From the NCBI GenBank assembly GCA_014729315.1, contig WJKD01000358.1, positions 1 through 7,886 of the forward strand: DNA of 7,886 nucleotides, read 5' to 3'. Below the pieces are notes generated by a model. The model worked only from the letters and a program-made list of their open reading frames with translations, made no database searches and was not told the origin of the DNA. Every line of letters starts with the position of its first letter. The stretch's first letter is position 1. This document shows, in pieces, positions 5,669 to 7,886 of the stretch. Made by a program: the position numbers and the translations under genes. The DNA comes from Promethearchaeota archaeon (GTDB lineage Archaea; Asgardarchaeota; Lokiarchaeia; Sigynarchaeales; SOKP01).

Positions 5669-6892
5669 TTAATTAATATTTAATGTTACAAATATTTCTC
5701 CTTCATCAAATCCGGCTGCGACTATTAATTCCAAATCTCTTAACTCGTTTTGGTGGGCTGTTAAACTCAAATCAATCTCCTTGATGTCGTCAAAATCCAT
5801 AATGGTAAGGATTGGCTCTAGCTCTGGATTAATTGCATAACCTTTTTGTGAGAGGATCTTAATAATTTTAGAACATTTATCGTTATATGAAAGAGAAACT
5901 ATTTCTCTTTTTACATTATCACCGCATTGGAAGCAAGAAGGGTTTCTTTTTTTCTTAATTTCGTAAAACTTTAATGTTATAGCATTATAGATAACATACG
6001 ACTTCTTTGGCTCTCCTAAGGCGTTGTTTCCTCTTAACCAATGTAAAACTTTAACTGTTTCATGAGATTGTAGTGCCGAGATTACGGCATTAATAGTAAT
6101 TATTCCTGGATCGTGCCTATCTATTATTTTTACAACTTCATCCTTGGAAAAGATTGGTAGAAACTTATGTTTCGTAGCAAGACGGTTAGCTTCCTTTTGA
6201 ATGAATTCGATTTCTTTTATGTTTTTTGGATTAGGATCTCTTTCGTAAGTTTCGTTAAAACTCATATATCCTTTAAAAACACAATGAACTCTTTTTCTTG
6301 GAATTCCTACAACTGTGCATGCTGCCATTTCGTCAGATTCGTCAACTGGAAGTGGATTGCATTCGTAGCAAGCGTTTTTGTAGGGAAAAACAGTGTATAT
6401 GTGTCCGTGATACCCAGAAACACCTCCATCAACAAGTGGTTTTTTAAATCGTATGGATTGCGCGTTAAGATTTAATCGGGCATTCATAGAATCTAATCCT
6501 CCGACGATCACATCAGCCTCTTTATATATTCTCGGATCTAATCTCTCCAACGAAGTAAAGAATCCATTGATCTTAATATTGGGGTTTATCCTTTGTAAAG
6601 CTTTTTCTGCAACTTTAGCTTTAGATGCTCCCGACTTTGCTCCAGCGAATAAGATTTGTCTGTTTAAATTAGAATGTTCTATAATATCTAGATCAACAAG
6701 GTCTAAAGTCCCCACTCCTAACATCGCTAAATTTTTCGCGATTTCACATCCGAGACCGCCTACACCCGCAATCAATACTCTCGAATTTTTAATGATCTTC
6801 TGAGACCATCCTTCTAACCTGAACTGTCTATCGTAAAGATCCCTCTCTTCAGCTGTTAATTCTTCGTTAAAAAAGTCTGAATTTTTACTCAT
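5669..6892 (-). CDS. E1 ubiquitin-activating enzyme-like protein
   Basis: This enzyme adenylates the C-terminus of the ubiquitin-like protein with ATP, then binds it as a thioester. In 407 residues it shows GVGGLG (43-48) for ATP binding, VDLDIIEHSNLNRQ with Asp67, Asp69, Asn75 and Arg78, Lys91 and Lys93, and GLDSMNAR with Asp134. CYEC (175-178) and CFQC (320-323) should form one zinc site. Residues 192-204 (CTVVGIPRKRVHC) match the catalytic-Cys crossover of eukaryotic UBA3 (CTIAS-P-R...HC), so Cys192 is the probable thioester residue. Residues 330-407 look like the ubiquitin-fold domain that docks E2. These two features separate it from MoeB/ThiF. Unlike eukaryotic E1 there is a single adenylation domain, so a homodimer is likely. 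ATG 6892 is preceded by CGGGG and a TATA-like box. E2 follows after 95 bases. Confidence 0.94.
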   Translation of the reverse strand: MSKNSDFFNEELTAEERDLYDRQFRLEGWSQKIIKNSRVLIAGVGGLGCEIAKNLAMLGVGTLDLVDLDIIEHSNLNRQILFAGAKSGASKAKVAEKALQRINPNIKINGFFTSLERLDPRIYKEADVIVGGLDSMNARLNLNAQSIRFKKPLVDGGVSGYHGHIYTVFPYKNACYECNPLPVDESDEMAACTVVGIPRKRVHCVFKGYMSFNETYERDPNPKNIKEIEFIQKEANRLATKHKFLPIFSKDEVVKIIDRHDPGIITINAVISALQSHETVKVLHWLRGNNALGEPKKSYVIYNAITLKFYEIKKKRNPSCFQCGDNVKREIVSLSYNDKCSKIIKILSQKGYAINPELEPILTIMDFDDIKEIDLSLTAHQNELRDLELIVAAGFDEGEIFVTLNIN

Positions 6893-6912
6893 ATTTTCCC
6901 CGATTTGTTATT

Positions 6913-6920
6913 ATTTTAAT
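6913..6920 (-). promoter_or_regulatory. TATA-like box of the E1 gene
   Basis: ATTAAAAT on the minus strand is centred about 25 bases upstream of the E1 ATG at 6892. With the 116-base gap to the preceding Ubl gene and an intervening T-rich tract, it suggests that E1 has its own promoter. Confidence 0.4.
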
Positions 6921-6935
6921 AGAGTTTTTATTAAC

Positions 6936-6950
6936 TTCTATTTAATAGAA
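6936..6950. repeat. 15-base palindrome upstream of E1
   Basis: TTCTATT T AATAGAA is a perfect 7-1-7 inverted repeat centred 51 bases before the E1 start, about 26 bases upstream of its TATA-like box. It shares the 9-base core TATTTAATA with a second palindrome at 7445-7459. It could be a regulator site, or a small hairpin at the end of the Ubl transcript. Confidence 0.4.
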
Positions 6951-6968
6951 ATATAAAAAATAAAAAGA
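6951..6968 (-). terminator. T-rich tract downstream of the ubiquitin-like gene
   Basis: On the minus strand TCTTTTTATTTTTTATAT lies about 40 bases after the Ubl stop. It is a typical archaeal U-rich termination region and would separate the Ubl transcript from E1. Confidence 0.4.
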
Positions 6969-7008
6969 ATGTTTAAATAATATTTTAATTGCTATGCTTT
7001 AACTAATC

Positions 7009-7362
7009 TTAGCCCGCTGTAGAAGCCGGAATTAATAAAACTTCGTCGCCATCGCTTACGTTATAATTTGATAACGGAGACGAATCATCTAGTGTTACTC
7101 CTCCTGCAGATAAATGAAAATCTGAAGGATCCAAACCAAAAATATTTCCAACAGTTTGTTTTATATCCCCGACTAAATTACCATTGTCAACAAGTAATTT
7201 TTGTCGCTTTTCACCAGGACCGATTGTCGACATAAAGAATAAACTAACTTTTTCTCCCCCAGCAGATACCGGAGGTGTTTTTGATTTAATACCCGGTTGG
7301 GGAGTCTTTTCTTCAGGCTCCTCTAAATCTAAATCTTCATCAAAATCTTCATCAAAACTCAT
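7009..7362 (-). CDS. Ubiquitin-like modifier with acidic N-terminal tail
   Basis: This is the protein modifier of the cluster. From ATG 7362 it has 117 residues; an in-frame TTG at 7371 would add three, but a TATA-like box centred 26 bases before the ATG favours the shorter, leaderless form. Residues 1-38 are an added tail: acidic at first (FDEDFDEDLDLEEPEE), then a Pro/Lys/Ser linker. Residues 39-117 are a beta-grasp fold. By eye Lys52-Gly117 aligns without gaps to ubiquitin Lys11-Gly76, including LSNYNV against LSDYNI. It ends Ala-Ser-Thr-Ala-Gly and then stops, so it is made in mature form with a single terminal Gly and no propeptide. Equivalents of ubiquitin Lys48 and Lys63 are absent; Lys11 and Lys27 are kept. 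E1 lies next downstream, and a coiled-coil gene starts divergently. Confidence 0.9.
   Translation of the reverse strand: MSFDEDFDEDLDLEEPEEKTPQPGIKSKTPPVSAGGEKVSLFFMSTIGPGEKRQKLLVDNGNLVGDIKQTVGNIFGLDPSDFHLSAGGVTLDDSSPLSNYNVSDGDEVLLIPASTAG
7333..7356. repeat. Perfect 12-base tandem duplication in the Ubl gene
   Basis: ATCTTCATCAAA occurs twice in direct succession (7333-7344, 7345-7356). On the minus strand it encodes Phe-Asp-Glu-Asp twice, the core of the acidic tail of the ubiquitin-like protein. The 12-base unit keeps the frame, so copy-number change would lengthen or shorten the tail without breaking the gene. Confidence 0.8.
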
Positions 7363-7383
7363 ATAAATCAATTTTCATTAGTT

Positions 7384-7392
7384 TTTTAAAAT
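7384..7392 (-). promoter_or_regulatory. TATA-like box of the ubiquitin-like gene
   Basis: ATTTTAAAA on the minus strand is centred 26 bases upstream of ATG 7362, the spacing expected for a leaderless archaeal message. It also supports ATG 7362 over TTG 7371. Confidence 0.5.
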
Positions 7393-7444
7393 CTATACAA
7401 TATTAAAACTAGGTTAATATTGATATTTAACTATATCCTTCATG

Positions 7445-7459
7445 ATTTATTTAATAAAT
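7445..7459. repeat. 15-base palindrome in the divergent intergenic region
   Basis: ATTTATT T AATAAAT is a perfect 7-1-7 inverted repeat between the Ubl gene and the divergent coiled-coil gene, centred 53 bases before the latter's ATG. Flanking TTCAT (7439-7443) and ATGAA (7458-7462) extend the symmetry with a three-base bulge. It is a candidate operator, though AT-only palindromes arise easily in this composition. Confidence 0.4.
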
Positions 7460-7469
7460 GAAGATTTTG

Positions 7470-7481
7470 TTAATTAATATA
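7470..7481 (+). promoter_or_regulatory. TATA-like box of the coiled-coil gene
   Basis: TTAATTAATATA is centred about 28 bases upstream of ATG 7505, suitable for a leaderless or nearly leaderless transcript divergent from the Ubl gene. Confidence 0.35.
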
Positions 7482-7504
7482 GAATGTTATGAGAATGAAT
7501 AAAA

Positions 7505-7886
7505 ATGAAAGATAAAACACCTCCTAAACATAAAATCAACGATATTGCTGAAATCCCGAAAACAAAAACTAATAATTACAAATTACTCCGAGCCATTAAA
7601 AATGAACGAGCTAAATTAGAACAGGAACGGAAAGAATGGGAAGAAGTTTTAAAAAAAATAAAGGAATATAATACTTCTATCGAGGAATTAGAAAAATCAA
7701 GAAAAAAGAAAGAAATTGAAGTTAGAAGTCTTGCCTATAAAAAGAATTCTCTGAACGATGAGTTAGAAGATATCCAGAAAAAGATTGAGGGTGAAAAAAA
7801 GAGATTAGTCCAAGGCACAAAATACATTGAAGATCAAATCAAAGAAAAAAAAGAAGAACTGGAAAAAATCAAAGATCAAATAAATG
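7505..7886 (+). CDS. Coiled-coil protein of unknown function, 3'-truncated by window edge
   Basis: The frame is open from ATG 7505 to the end of the window (127 complete codons); the C-terminus is not seen. An in-frame TGA at 7496-7498 rules out a longer N-terminus. After a short Pro/Lys-containing start (MKDKTPPKHKINDIAEIPK), residues from about 26 onward are dominated by Lys and Glu with regularly spaced Leu and Ile, such as ELEKSRKKKEIEV and ELEDIQKKIEGEKKRL, which predicts a long alpha-helical coiled coil. No signal peptide, membrane segment or catalytic motif is visible, and no family can be named. It is divergent from the ubiquitin-like gene across 142 bases and might share control with it. 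A role as scaffold, substrate or unrelated neighbour cannot be told from what is seen. Confidence 0.8.
   Translation, partial: MKDKTPPKHKINDIAEIPKTKTNNYKLLRAIKNERAKLEQERKEWEEVLKKIKEYNTSIEELEKSRKKKEIEVRSLAYKKNSLNDELEDIQKKIEGEKKRLVQGTKYIEDQIKEKKEELEKIKDQIN

Noticed and set aside
5669..6892. MoeB/ThiF-type sulfur-carrier activating enzyme
   Set aside because: The UBA3-like catalytic Cys block, the C-terminal ubiquitin-fold domain and the adjacent E2 favour a true E1.
7245..7262. Internal Gly-Gly (residues 35-36) as a processing site of the Ubl
   Set aside because: It lies before the beta-grasp domain, in a flexible linker, so cleavage there would not give a usable modifier C-terminus. I see no supporting motif.

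Overview
The window is strongly AT-rich and reads as archaeal: TATA-like boxes lie about 25 bases upstream of several start codons, which suggests leaderless mRNAs, and genes inside an operon carry Shine-Dalgarno-like motifs. A linked ubiquitin-like gene, E1, E2, RPN11-type JAMM protease and RING protein point to an Asgard archaeon (Lokiarchaeia-like or a relative). This assignment is inferred from gene content and base composition; there is no rRNA or phylogenetic marker here.

Plus strand, left part (1-3000): the 3' part of a radical SAM enzyme whose CxxxCxxC cluster motif sits at the very edge of the window; a complete proA (glutamate-5-semialdehyde dehydrogenase, proline synthesis); and a LysE-family membrane exporter. 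These look like ordinary, separately transcribed housekeeping genes. The LysE gene ends convergently with the ubiquitin cluster, with a hairpin and T-tract between them.

Minus strand, right part (3054-7362, transcribed right to left): a ubiquitin-like conjugation system in the order Ubl, E1, E2, JAMM protease, RING protein. The Ubl and E1 each appear to have their own promoter. E2, JAMM and RING form one tight operon with gaps of 8 and 34 bases. In the inferred pathway the E1 adenylates the Ubl C-terminus and loads it on a catalytic Cys, passes it to the E2 Cys through a C-terminal ubiquitin-fold domain, the RING protein directs transfer to targets, and the JAMM protease removes the modifier.

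Loci of this type are known from Caldiarchaeum and Asgard genomes, so the class is not new. Several details here are unusual. The Ubl is encoded in mature form, ending in Ala-Gly instead of Gly-Gly, and has an acidic N-terminal tail. The RING protein is a six-pass membrane protein with a very basic Arg/Ser/Thr linker. The E2 has enlarged loops on both sides of its catalytic Cys. The JAMM protein has a charged helical N-terminal extension. Divergent from the Ubl, a highly charged coiled-coil protein begins at 7505 and runs off the right edge.
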